Source: B1 sp964443415 | GTDB taxonomy: Bacteria > Bacteroidota > Bacteroidia > UKL13-3 | DNA: 14,910 nucleotides | Direction: 5' to 3' | NCBI GenBank assembly: GCA_964443415.1 | Contig: CAYUDC010000064.1 | Span: forward strand, 1-14,910 | Shown here: piece after piece, positions 1-6,755 of the stretch | Layout: each line of letters starts with the position of its first letter | Position numbering within the stretch: position 1 is the stretch's first letter | Notes under the pieces: model-generated | Database searches by the model: none | The model's input: the letters and a program-made list of their open reading frames with translations, nothing else | Told to the model about the DNA's origin: nothing | Translations under genes and position numbers: made by a program

Positions 1-53
1 TTGCTTAACCCCCCATCTTTTAATACTTTTACACTACAGAATGTGGAGGGTTT

Positions 54-84
54 TTGTCACACTCTTTTGTTAGTGACAATTTTT
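54..84 (+). terminator. Possible hairpin terminator, plus-strand direction
   Basis: TTGTCAC (54-60) and GTGACAA (73-79) form a perfect 7-bp stem with a 12-nt loop, followed by a run of T (80-84). The U-tract is on the plus strand, so it would stop transcription coming from the left, towards the convergent nucleotidyltransferase gene whose stop codon touches it. On the minus strand the stem is followed by A's, so it is a poor terminator for that gene. The stem is short, so confidence is low. Confidence 0.3.
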
Positions 85-764
85 CACGAGACGAACTTTT
101 TGATTTGGTCCATTATGAAGTAGGTTGCGGGAGGTGATCCCCGCTCGACATGACAATCAATCCATTCCAACAGATTTGAATTTTCCAGTAATTTCCGAAA
201 TTCTTCTCTTAAGTAGTTTTTTACCTCCGCACTAGAATGATTCATCTCATCCCAGATTGATTCTCTGTTTTCTAGTACAAAGACAATGTCTTCGAAATCT
301 TGACTTGTTCTTCCATCACCTTCTCCTCGGTCGTTGTGGGCTTCTAGTTTTGTTGCAACAAAATAAGCAGGACTTAAAATGTTAATCGTGATTCCCACTT
401 CGATTTCATGATCGATGGCCTTTTCGAACCCCTCAGGATACCATTTACTATTAAAGCCAATGGATGGATCGTCAGTCGGCATGATGTCTACAATAATGCC
501 TTGAATTCTATATCGACAAATTACTCCAGACTCTATGTCGTGAACAAATCCAATTTCTCTCAACTTTGCTTCCAATTCTGCTCGATCGGAATAATTAAGA
601 ATCTCAATGATGACATCAATATCATCTGTTGGCCTCACCTCAAACACGAGTCGGCTTGGATAGAGTGATATGGTAGCGCCGCCTACAAAAACGACTTTGG
701 TAGGTAGATTTTGGAAAGCACGAGCAACTGCCTTTATTCTAGCGATATTTGTATGATGACTCAT
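84..764 (-). CDS. AbiEii-like nucleotidyltransferase (putative toxin of a TA/Abi pair)
   Basis: This 226-residue soluble protein has the DNA polymerase beta-type nucleotidyltransferase fold. Visible are the GG motif at G28-G29, then R44-P-T-D-D-I-D-V51 with the metal-binding pair D48/D50, and a likely third acidic residue at D93 (IIVDIMP). A helical region follows, with K139 and a Q-D-F-E-D-I segment near 155-160 that recalls the K...KDxxDI pattern of AbiEii/AbiGii toxins. AbiEii proteins are usually somewhat longer. Known members of the wider family modify tRNA or proteins by NMP transfer; the substrate here is unknown. It overlaps the upstream HTH gene by 26 bp (739-764), so the two are probably translationally coupled. 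No signal peptide or membrane segment is seen. The fold call is firm; the toxin role is inferred from fold and pairing. A metabolic or resistance-type nucleotidyltransferase remains possible. Confidence 0.72.
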   Translation of the reverse strand: MSHHTNIARIKAVARAFQNLPTKVVFVGGATISLYPSRLVFEVRPTDDIDVIIEILNYSDRAELEAKLREIGFVHDIESGVICRYRIQGIIVDIMPTDDPSIGFNSKWYPEGFEKAIDHEIEVGITINILSPAYFVATKLEAHNDRGEGDGRTSQDFEDIVFVLENRESIWDEMNHSSAEVKNYLREEFRKLLENSNLLEWIDCHVERGSPPATYFIMDQIKKFVS

Positions 765-1254
765 TCAGATATTTTTTTAATTCAGAAACGGCATATTTCA
801 CTTCTCTAACTTTACCAACTCTAATGACATCCACAAGGGCCAGAAGTTCATAGAATAAAGGATCTTCTTTTATTGCTTCTGTTTGCTTTGGGTAAAGTGG
901 TTCTATCATCATTCCCATGTTTGAACCTTTGTTGTCTGGCCAAACGTAGTCTACTTCGCTGATGAACATTTTTTTCATAAAGGGGTGCGAATGTGCAGTA
1001 GGGATACCTCTGACTATTGCGCCTGGTTCTTGTGGAAAGACGTAATGCACTCCATGTTCTAAAAACTCTAGAAGATTCTGCCTATTAACTTGCTTTTTGT
1101 TATAGTCTACTAAATGGGCGAGGCGACTTCGGTTTAGAGATTCGGATATTTCAGAAATGCTAATTTGCAGCGCATTAGATAATGGAACAAGTTGCCAGTT
1201 CACCTCTTTGATGCAACAAATTTTTAGCAAAATCGCAATATCTTGCGGACGCAT
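739..1254 (-). CDS. Winged-helix/MarR-like regulator paired with the nucleotidyltransferase (putative antitoxin)
   Basis: This protein is about 171 residues from the chosen start. Its N-terminal 60 residues look like a winged helix-turn-helix, with a recognition-helix-like ISISEISESLNRSRLAHLV segment. A conserved-looking central block (LLEFLEHGVHYVFP, then RGIPTAHSHP) follows, and then a helical C-terminus (YELLALVDVIRVGKVRE). I recall a widespread, poorly characterised family with this architecture beginning MRPQD or MKPQD and often sitting beside AbiEii-like nucleotidyltransferases; this is from memory and unchecked. The ATG at 1252-1254 gives MRPQDIAILL. A second in-frame ATG at 1270-1272 would add six residues but lies about 5 nt from the promoter -7 box, implying a leaderless message, so 1254 is preferred. 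It is first in a two-gene operon. By analogy with AbiEi it probably represses its own promoter through the palindrome at 1292-1315. Confidence 0.65.
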   Translation of the reverse strand: MRPQDIAILLKICCIKEVNWQLVPLSNALQISISEISESLNRSRLAHLVDYNKKQVNRQNLLEFLEHGVHYVFPQEPGAIVRGIPTAHSHPFMKKMFISEVDYVWPDNKGSNMGMMIEPLYPKQTEAIKEDPLFYELLALVDVIRVGKVREVKYAVSELKKYLNESSYKYR

Positions 1255-1276
1255 TCCATTATGCTTTCTCATAAGT

Positions 1277-1308
1277 CAAATATAGAATTTATTTCGCATT
1301 TCGCGAAA
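1277..1308 (-). promoter_or_regulatory. Bacteroidota-type promoter of the HTH/nucleotidyltransferase operon
   Basis: Read on the minus strand, TATATTTG (1277-1284) matches the Bacteroidota -7 consensus TAnnTTTG exactly. Twenty bases upstream, TTTC (1305-1308) sits where the -33 TTTG is expected, with one mismatch. The start site would fall near 1270-1273, giving a leader of about 18 nt to the ATG at 1254. The -33 element and most of the spacer lie inside the palindrome at 1292-1315. Confidence 0.5.
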
Positions 1309-1315
1309 CGCGAAA
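1292..1315. promoter_or_regulatory. 24-bp palindromic operator with four TTTCGC half-sites
   Basis: The inner core TTTCGCGAAA (1299-1308) is a perfect palindrome. It is flanked at equal distance by TTTCGC (1292-1297) and GCGAAA (1310-1315). Across 24 bp the only asymmetry is A1298 against C1309. The half-site TTTCGC thus occurs twice in direct orientation 7 bp apart and twice inverted. The element covers the -33/spacer region of the promoter for the HTH gene, the usual position for autorepression by an antitoxin-type regulator. The symmetry is directly visible; binding by the adjacent HTH protein is inferred. Confidence 0.65.
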
Positions 1316-1654
1316 AGAGAAAAAATGCAATTATATAATGCTGAATATCTTTTACTTATGAAATCGCACCGATAAAATTGCTCTTTTAGAGAGAGAAATT
1401 GCCACTCAAGTAATTAGAGAATATCGGATCTGGAACGGAATCTTGGACGATGTTAAATTCTTTGCAGGTACACATCTATTCAAACACCGTAATTACTTAA
1501 AAGCCATTTGAAAGCAATTTAGCAAAGCCTCATTTTAAGCGGCTAAATGGCAGTCAGAATCTTGGAATGGCCAGTTGTGAACAGCAAAATTGGGATAGCC
1601 TTTTTTGTTTCATAATATTGCACTCTACTTTCCATAGAAGTTACCATACCTTGC
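1316..1654. other. Intergenic stretch without a clear gene; stop-free fragment at 1362-1511
   Basis: The two flanking genes are divergent and this 340-bp stretch holds no complete ORF of note. On the plus strand, 1362-1511 is open for 49 codons and ends in TGA (1509-1511). It lacks an ATG in frame; an ATG at 1358-1360 in another frame stops after five codons. The translation looks protein-like (for example REYRIWNGILDDVKFF), so this may be a decayed gene, but I do not recognise a family and chance cannot be excluded. A weak TTTG (1604-1607)-N18-TACTTTCC (1626-1633) could serve the downstream glycosyltransferase gene. Confidence 0.3.
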
Positions 1655-2980
1655 ATGAAAGCAATACCTCTTTTAGATTCAACCAACTCCCTCTCTAACC
1701 GTAAATTCTATGGGATACTGCTATTGCTTCATATGATAGGGTTTTTGATAGCCACCCAAACCGGCAGTATCTACCTGGTAGATTCTATTGATTACTTATC
1801 ACAAGCCCAGAATTTAGTGGAGCACGGCAGCCTATATGCTGCGCCTTGGAATGGTCCGTATAAACCCGATTACTTTACTTTTAGGCCCCCGCTGTATGGA
1901 CTCTTTATTGCTGGGGTTAAAACATTATTTCCTAGCGATTATGCCATTTTGTTCTTTCAAAGCATCATCAGCCTTAGCACCGTTTGGGGTGTAAAAAAAT
2001 GGCTTCAACAAAATGTAAGTCAATATTCAAATTCCTTGCTGCTATTGCTGCTGGTATTTTATCCCTCACAAATCATTCACTGCAATTTTGTAATGAGTGA
2101 TATTTTGTTTCAATCTTTATTGTTTTGGGCCTTTTACTTTACGCATAAAATTTGGCATCAGCCAAGTGTTAAGTACATTTTTATCACCGCCATTTTCTTT
2201 GTATTGGCCATGCTTGCCAAACCTGTGGCTTACCTCATGGGAATGAGCGTAGCCATCGTTTTTCTCATAAGATTTTTGGTTCAAGCCAAAACCAAACTGA
2301 TTCTTCCCTTTCTAATTATACCCCTCACCTATCATGCCTATTGCAGTTACAATGAGCGCATCACCGGACATTACCACTATTCTACAGTTACCCCCATCTT
2401 TGTTCTAAAGTATATGAGCAAATACACCAATGCCCAAGTGTATGGTGAAAACTATGCCGATTCGGTTCAAGACAAAATAATGGAGGCAGCCAATCAAATG
2501 AATTTAAAGGAGCGCTATCATTATATGAACCAAAGTGGTAAACAAATGATACTCGATCATCCAAAAACTTTCGCGCTCTTTAATATCAAAGGTTGGATAG
2601 CTTTTATGGTAGACCCTGGCCGATTTGAATGGGTGCATTTTTTAAATCTATCTGAAGGTTCATTCTTGGGTCTTTATCATGTAATCAACACCCAAGGGCT
2701 CATACAAGGCATCATCACCTGGGCAAAAAATGCCCCTCTTGCTTTATTAAGTATTTTATTGGTTTGCCTACTTTATAATCTGCTTCTAAGCTGGTGGTGC
2801 ATTAGGTTTCTGTTTGATCCGAAGTGTCCGCTGGTATTAAAGATAATGTTGCTATTTTTTGTTGGCTATATTGTGGGTGCAACTGGCGTTTTGGGATTAT
2901 CAAGGTATAGGGTGGCTGTAGCACCATTGCTATGGATAGCCGGAATGTGCTACCTCACAAAAAGAACACAACATGCTTAA
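1655..2980 (+). CDS. GT-C fold membrane glycosyltransferase (GT39/ArnT/PMT-like)
   Basis: This 441-residue polytopic inner-membrane protein has many hydrophobic segments: about 18-36, 97-113, 127-145, 150-162, 172-190, 193-208, 215-230, and several from about 360 to the end. After the first membrane segment comes the GT-C signature loop: Y-L-V-D43-S-I-D46-Y, an A-Q-N-L-V-E-H-G block, and R77-P-P-L-Y. In GT39/ArnT-type enzymes this loop carries the catalytic aspartate and the RPP motif. A later F-V-M-S-D-I-L-F (145-152) corresponds to the common acidic motif before the next helix. Such enzymes move sugars from polyprenyl-phosphate carriers to lipid, glycan or protein acceptors on the periplasmic side; the donor and acceptor cannot be told. 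The length is short to normal for the family. Its stop overlaps the next start by 8 bp (2973-2980), which suggests coupled translation. Confidence 0.75.
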   Translation: MKAIPLLDSTNSLSNRKFYGILLLLHMIGFLIATQTGSIYLVDSIDYLSQAQNLVEHGSLYAAPWNGPYKPDYFTFRPPLYGLFIAGVKTLFPSDYAILFFQSIISLSTVWGVKKWLQQNVSQYSNSLLLLLLVFYPSQIIHCNFVMSDILFQSLLFWAFYFTHKIWHQPSVKYIFITAIFFVLAMLAKPVAYLMGMSVAIVFLIRFLVQAKTKLILPFLIIPLTYHAYCSYNERITGHYHYSTVTPIFVLKYMSKYTNAQVYGENYADSVQDKIMEAANQMNLKERYHYMNQSGKQMILDHPKTFALFNIKGWIAFMVDPGRFEWVHFLNLSEGSFLGLYHVINTQGLIQGIITWAKNAPLALLSILLVCLLYNLLLSWWCIRFLFDPKCPLVLKIMLLFFVGYIVGATGVLGLSRYRVAVAPLLWIAGMCYLTKRTQHA

Positions 2981-3833
2981 CATTGCAAACCCTTATTCTC
3001 CTATCGAGGAAATAAAATTAGAGCTATTAAGTAAGGCTAATCTTAGGTTATTTATTAAAAGAGAAGACCTATCTCATCCTTTTATTTCTGGCAACAAATG
3101 GCGCAAACTAAAGTATCATTTGATAGATGCAGCAGAAAAGCAAAAATCTGAAATAGTTAGCTTTGGCGGGGCTTACAGCAATCACGTGTTAGCCACAGCC
3201 GCTGCTGGCGCAAAATATGGGTTTAAAACCAAGGCTTTTATTAGAGGTGAGGAAGTTGCCAACCCTATCCTTAACCTAGCCAACATGTTTGGAATGCAAC
3301 TGGCATTTATAAGCAGAGAACACTATAAAAACAAAGAAATTTGGGGACCCGCAAACCTTCTTCCACATCAGTATTTAATTGCCGAAGGTGGTGCAGGACC
3401 TTTGGGAGAACAAGGTGTTCAAGAATTGGTAGAAAAGTGGGAGTACGACCATATTTTTTGCTCTGTAGGAACTGGGAGCACTTTTAAAGGATTGGTGCAA
3501 GGAATGATGCAACAACAAAATAAAGGTATCATTCACGGCATAGTGGTGCTTAAAGGGGCTGAGGCCATGAGCCAAGAGTTTAGTTGTTTACCTCCTCATA
3601 GGTATAAGCTACACTTTAATTACCATGAAGGTGGATATGCTAAAACAAACCCCGAATTGATGGCCTTTATTCAATGGTTTGCCTCGCAAACAGGAATTTT
3701 GCTAGACCAAGTATACGAGGCTAAAATGATGAAAGCCCTCATCAATTTAATTGACAAGGGCTATTTCAAAGAAGGGCAAAAAATTCTTGCTCTTCATAAT
3801 GGCGGTTTAAGTGGATTACTTAGCCAACTCTAA
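2973..3833 (+). CDS. PLP-dependent ACC deaminase/D-cysteine desulfhydrase family protein
   Basis: This is a 286-residue cytoplasmic fold-type II PLP enzyme. L-F-I-K-R-E-D-L (26-33) and S-G-N-K42-W-R-K-L give the PLP lysine K42. F-G-G-A-Y-S69-N-H matches the family loop that carries the substrate-contacting Ser-Asn. S-V-G-T-G-S-T-F-K-G-L is the phosphate-binding turn, and L-H-N-G-G-L-S-G-L is the usual C-terminal loop. Biochemically known members are about 325-340 residues, so this one is shorter, as many Bacteroidota homologues annotated as ACC deaminase seem to be (from memory). Whether it cleaves ACC, D-cysteine or another amino acid cannot be read from the sequence. It is translationally coupled to the membrane glycosyltransferase with no obvious functional link. 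Its 3' end overlaps the convergent foldase gene by 18 bp. Confidence 0.85.
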   Translation: MLNIANPYSPIEEIKLELLSKANLRLFIKREDLSHPFISGNKWRKLKYHLIDAAEKQKSEIVSFGGAYSNHVLATAAAGAKYGFKTKAFIRGEEVANPILNLANMFGMQLAFISREHYKNKEIWGPANLLPHQYLIAEGGAGPLGEQGVQELVEKWEYDHIFCSVGTGSTFKGLVQGMMQQQNKGIIHGIVVLKGAEAMSQEFSCLPPHRYKLHFNYHEGGYAKTNPELMAFIQWFASQTGILLDQVYEAKMMKALINLIDKGYFKEGQKILALHNGGLSGLLSQL

Positions 3834-5837
3834 AACAGCAGCTTCATTTACCACTACTGGATATTTATTTCTTAAGTCTTTTACCCATTCAGTCATCAAG
3901 AAATCTTGATAATCACTGGTAACAACTCCTTTGGCTTCTTTTAAAGTTTTAGGTTCTGCTGCTACAATACCTTTTACCCAATAGAACTTATTGGCTCCTT
4001 CTTCTTTGATATCTGAGGCGCCTTTAACATCCCATAATTTAGCGGCAGTTGGATCTGTTTTTTCTGCTTTGGCATCTTTTACAACCACAGCATTAGAAAT
4101 CTTCTTATTTAATTTCGCTAATACTTCGGCTTCAGATTTACCAGCATTTAACATCTTCATAGCACTTGCTTTAACTTTTGCATCTAAGCAGTTATATACT
4201 TGGTAATGCAAGCGCTCTTTCCACATGTACTTATTCTTTGATTGCGCATGAAATGCCTCTAACCCCAAAGTATCATTGAGTGCTTTGCTCCAAACCGTTC
4301 TGTCGGTTAGGTCGAAAAGCAAAATACCATCATGGTACTCTGTCATCACATAATTAAAATCTGGATACTTAGTTTCTAAAATGCTTTCTTCATAGGCAAT
4401 GCACTTATCGTTTGCCCAGGTAGTAAACATATTTCTAGCTGCCATAAACAAGTTATCCTTCTCGCCACGTGGCTGCTGATTAGCCATTACATAATTAGCA
4501 AAATCTAACTCTGTGTATGATTTGGTTCCGATTGAAAATAATGGTGCGTTTGTCATTTTCTTCTCGTCCATTTTCCAAGCACCACTTAAAAAACTGCTAT
4601 CTAATTTTGCCACAAATAGCTTGAAGTTTACAGGAAATTCTGTGTACTTGTTTTCCTTTTTTACCCTTTCAATGACTGCTGTTTTTGAGCCTTCTGAACG
4701 AGAATCGCGTGTAACTTTGTTCTTTATGAGGTCTTGCACATCCTTAAACTCACCCACTGGACGAAAATCTACATACTTCACTAAATGCCAGCCATAATCT
4801 GTGCTAAATGGCTTAGAATATTCTCCTGGCTTTAAGCCAAAACAAACATCCTTAAACTCATCAGGATATCCGCTTAAGCTCGACATCCAATTCATCACTC
4901 CTTTGTTGGCTTTACTGCCATCATCTTGAGAATATTTTTCTACCAAGGTATCAAAGGTAGCTCCACCCAACAATTCGGCATAAGCCATGTCTATACGCTC
5001 TTTGGCGTTTGATAACACTTCTTGAGCAGCTCCATAGCCAGTTCTTATCATGATGTGTTGAACTTTCATTTCGCCCCTTGCAGGTCTGGAATCATTTACC
5101 CTTAAAATATGGTAACCAAATTGAGTTCTAAATGGCATACTCACCTCGCCTTTTGGAGTTTTATAGGCTGTGCACTCAAACGGATAAACCATTTGAAAAA
5201 CAGTAAACCATCCTAGCTTTCCATAATTCTTCTTGGCAGAAGGATCTTCAGAAAATTTAGCGGCCAAGCTATCAAACTTCTCTCCCTTTTGAATGCGCTT
5301 TCTTAAATCTAAAGCTTTATTATAGGCCGCTAAGGTATCGGCTGGCGAAGCGTTAGGTTCAACATTAATTAGTATATGACTTGCATTAATCTCTTGCATC
5401 ATGCGGTCGTAAGCTTCTTGCATGAGTGCCTCAGTAACTTTCTTGTCATTTAAATAGGGCGCGGCTAATTGTTTGCGGTAACCAGCCAATTCAGATCTAA
5501 ATGCAGGGTTGGTATCTAATTGAAGCGCGATAGCCTCTTTCACTTTTAATTTAAAGTTGATGTAAAGGTTTAGATACTCTCTAATTTCTGCTTCAGAGGG
5601 CTTGTTCTTATCCTTTCTATTTTTGTTTAATTGGCGAAGGAATTCGTCTTTTAATATCTGCTCATTTCCAACTGTAAAGATTACCGGATTGGCTGGTGGA
5701 ATTTCCTTCATCTCCATTTTAGCAACAGGTTTCTTGTTAGCCTGCGCATTGGTTTTCTTGGCAGGCCCTGTTTGGGCTGCAAGATTTTGTGTTAATAATA
5801 CACTTGCTACTCCTAACAATAATGCGGTTTTCTTCAT
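3816..5837 (-). CDS. Periplasmic parvulin-type peptidyl-prolyl isomerase (SurA/PrsA-like, two PpiC domains)
   Basis: This 673-residue secreted foldase starts at the ATG at 5835-5837, which gives a clean signal peptide (MKKTALLLGVASVLLTQNLAAQ, cleavage near 22). An upstream ATG at 5879 lies before the -7 box and spoils the signal, so it is rejected. A Lys/Ala-rich linker (about 25-45) precedes a SurA-like helical region (about 55-140). The first PpiC domain (about 150-250) has A-S-H-I-L-I, F-S-E-D-P-S-A, G-K-L-G-W-F and F-G-Y-H-I-L-R. The second (about 257-358) has V-Q-H-I-M-I-R, Y-S-Q-D-D-G-S and Y-G-W-H-L-V-K. About 300 further residues follow with no motif I can name. Proteins like this isomerise prolyl bonds and chaperone exported or outer-membrane proteins. 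It overlaps the convergent deaminase gene by 18 bp. Confidence 0.87.
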   Translation of the reverse strand: MKKTALLLGVASVLLTQNLAAQTGPAKKTNAQANKKPVAKMEMKEIPPANPVIFTVGNEQILKDEFLRQLNKNRKDKNKPSEAEIREYLNLYINFKLKVKEAIALQLDTNPAFRSELAGYRKQLAAPYLNDKKVTEALMQEAYDRMMQEINASHILINVEPNASPADTLAAYNKALDLRKRIQKGEKFDSLAAKFSEDPSAKKNYGKLGWFTVFQMVYPFECTAYKTPKGEVSMPFRTQFGYHILRVNDSRPARGEMKVQHIMIRTGYGAAQEVLSNAKERIDMAYAELLGGATFDTLVEKYSQDDGSKANKGVMNWMSSLSGYPDEFKDVCFGLKPGEYSKPFSTDYGWHLVKYVDFRPVGEFKDVQDLIKNKVTRDSRSEGSKTAVIERVKKENKYTEFPVNFKLFVAKLDSSFLSGAWKMDEKKMTNAPLFSIGTKSYTELDFANYVMANQQPRGEKDNLFMAARNMFTTWANDKCIAYEESILETKYPDFNYVMTEYHDGILLFDLTDRTVWSKALNDTLGLEAFHAQSKNKYMWKERLHYQVYNCLDAKVKASAMKMLNAGKSEAEVLAKLNKKISNAVVVKDAKAEKTDPTAAKLWDVKGASDIKEEGANKFYWVKGIVAAEPKTLKEAKGVVTSDYQDFLMTEWVKDLRNKYPVVVNEAAVLELAK

Positions 5838-5859
5838 ATAATACTTTTTAAAAGCATTG

Positions 5860-5890
5860 CAAAAATAGGAATCTAGCACACCCGCGCAAA
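5860..5890 (-). promoter_or_regulatory. Canonical Bacteroidota promoter of the parvulin foldase gene
   Basis: On the minus strand, TTTG (5887-5890), a 19-bp spacer and TATTTTTG (5860-5867) fit TTTG-N19-21-TAnnTTTG with no mismatch. Transcription would begin near 5854, leaving a leader of about 17 nt before the ATG at 5837. It lies in the 69-bp gap after the cyclase gene, so the foldase can be transcribed independently of it. Confidence 0.65.
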
Positions 5891-5906
5891 TATTTATACA
5901 AGGGTC

Positions 5907-6665
5907 TTAACTTACTTGGGTCAACCCAAACAATAATGGCTTTGAAGGAGAGGCATCTGTTTGCAAGCTTGCAATCTGAATATTAAGTAGATACAATCCA
6001 TCTTGTACGAAATCTGGGACGTAAATCAATTCGGTAATGGTGGCATCCATTCTCGGGTTTTCTGGATACAACCAAAAGGCTTTATGCGCCAACATTTTCC
6101 CTCCATCTTCTTCCCTGTCAACAGATGGCAGGTCTACCAGCAAGTGTTTAATCCCAGCTTTTGTGATTTTAGAAACCAATGCTGGCAATAAATAACAGGG
6201 GTTTTGGCCTGAGTGATTTTGAACTTTTTTATGGTCTACATTTGGCAAAGTTCTCATGATTAATGCCTCCACGCCCTCCAATGAAATAGGGTTAAGCGCA
6301 TTTTCTGATAGAACTTTATCTCCATTTGTTAAAGTTTCGGGTTGAACCGAGACAAGCCTAGCCGAAAAATAAAACTGCTTTAGGGTATCGTGGATACTTA
6401 CCCGATGAGGTGTTATGTGTCCAATACATTCGGTATGGGTACCATTTCCATGTGCATTGATCATTAAATTCTCACAATTGGCGCCACTCCCCGCCGCCAC
6501 CGAACCCACAAAATCACCCACACGAATGGGTTCAAACCGAGGCATAGGGATATGAAAAGCATTGGGATTATGGTCGCCACTTTGCATGGGAATGGAGATA
6601 TCGATTGGGTTTCTAAGATTAGCTTTGTAAAAATTTCCTCCTATTTGAGTAATGGCTTCTATCAT
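5907..6665 (-). CDS. Cyclase family protein (kynurenine formamidase/KynB-like metal hydrolase)
   Basis: This 252-residue soluble protein belongs to the putative cyclase family (PF04199), which includes the Zn/Mn-dependent kynurenine formamidase KynB. The N-terminus has the usual I-D-I-S-I-P strand (21-26). The metal motif H72-G-N-G-T-H77-T-E79-C-I-G-H83 matches HxGTHxDxPxH, but with Glu where Asp is usual and C-I-G in place of the D/P segment. A C-terminal block S181-V-D-R-E with H194 matches the second active-site stretch. Family members hydrolyse N-formylkynurenine or cyclic amides; no tryptophan-degradation gene is nearby, so the substrate is unassigned. It is divergent from the histidine kinase and lies upstream of the foldase gene, 69 bp apart. 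The start is supported by the family-like N-terminus. Confidence 0.8.
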   Translation of the reverse strand: MIEAITQIGGNFYKANLRNPIDISIPMQSGDHNPNAFHIPMPRFEPIRVGDFVGSVAAGSGANCENLMINAHGNGTHTECIGHITPHRVSIHDTLKQFYFSARLVSVQPETLTNGDKVLSENALNPISLEGVEALIMRTLPNVDHKKVQNHSGQNPCYLLPALVSKITKAGIKHLLVDLPSVDREEDGGKMLAHKAFWLYPENPRMDATITELIYVPDFVQDGLYLLNIQIASLQTDASPSKPLLFGLTQVS

Positions 6666-6669
6666 AAAA

Positions 6670-6677
6670 CAAATGTA
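6670..6677 (-). promoter_or_regulatory. -7-like element just upstream of the cyclase gene
   Basis: On the minus strand TACATTTG matches TAnnTTTG. It ends five bases before the ATG at 6665, so a message starting here would be leaderless or nearly so. A TTTC at 6696-6699 is a weak -33 candidate at an 18-bp spacing. The match could be accidental. Confidence 0.35.
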
Positions 6678-6679
6678 TA

Positions 6680-6738
6680 CCGATTTATAATAATTGAAAG
6701 TGGCCTATTTGCGTTTACATGAATAATTTGTAAATCGG
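6680..6738. repeat. 8-bp inverted repeat spanning the divergent promoter region
   Basis: CCGATTTA (6680-6687) is repeated as its exact reverse complement TAAATCGG (6731-6738), 43 bp apart, inside the 90-bp gap between the divergent cyclase and histidine kinase genes. The flanking bases do not extend the match. Such spaced arms could be paired operator half-sites serving both promoters, but an 8-bp match in a gap of this size is not rare by chance. Confidence 0.35.
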
Positions 6739-6755
6739 AGAGCGAAATAATTGAT

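Noticed and set aside
7..52. AACCC ... GGGTT arms near the left edge as a longer terminator stem
   Set aside because: Only five bases pair cleanly with a 36-base loop; not convincing.
408..668. Plus-strand ORF of 86 codons inside the nucleotidyltransferase gene
   Set aside because: It is a shadow of the minus-strand gene, whose motifs are clearly coding; no recognisable features in the plus-strand reading.
1647..1654. TACCTTGC directly before the glycosyltransferase ATG, also at 10006-10013 upstream of ruvX, as -7 elements
   Set aside because: It is one T short of the common TAnnTTTGC form, no TTTG lies at the right spacing in either place, and at 1655 the start site would fall inside the gene. 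Noted only as a possible variant.
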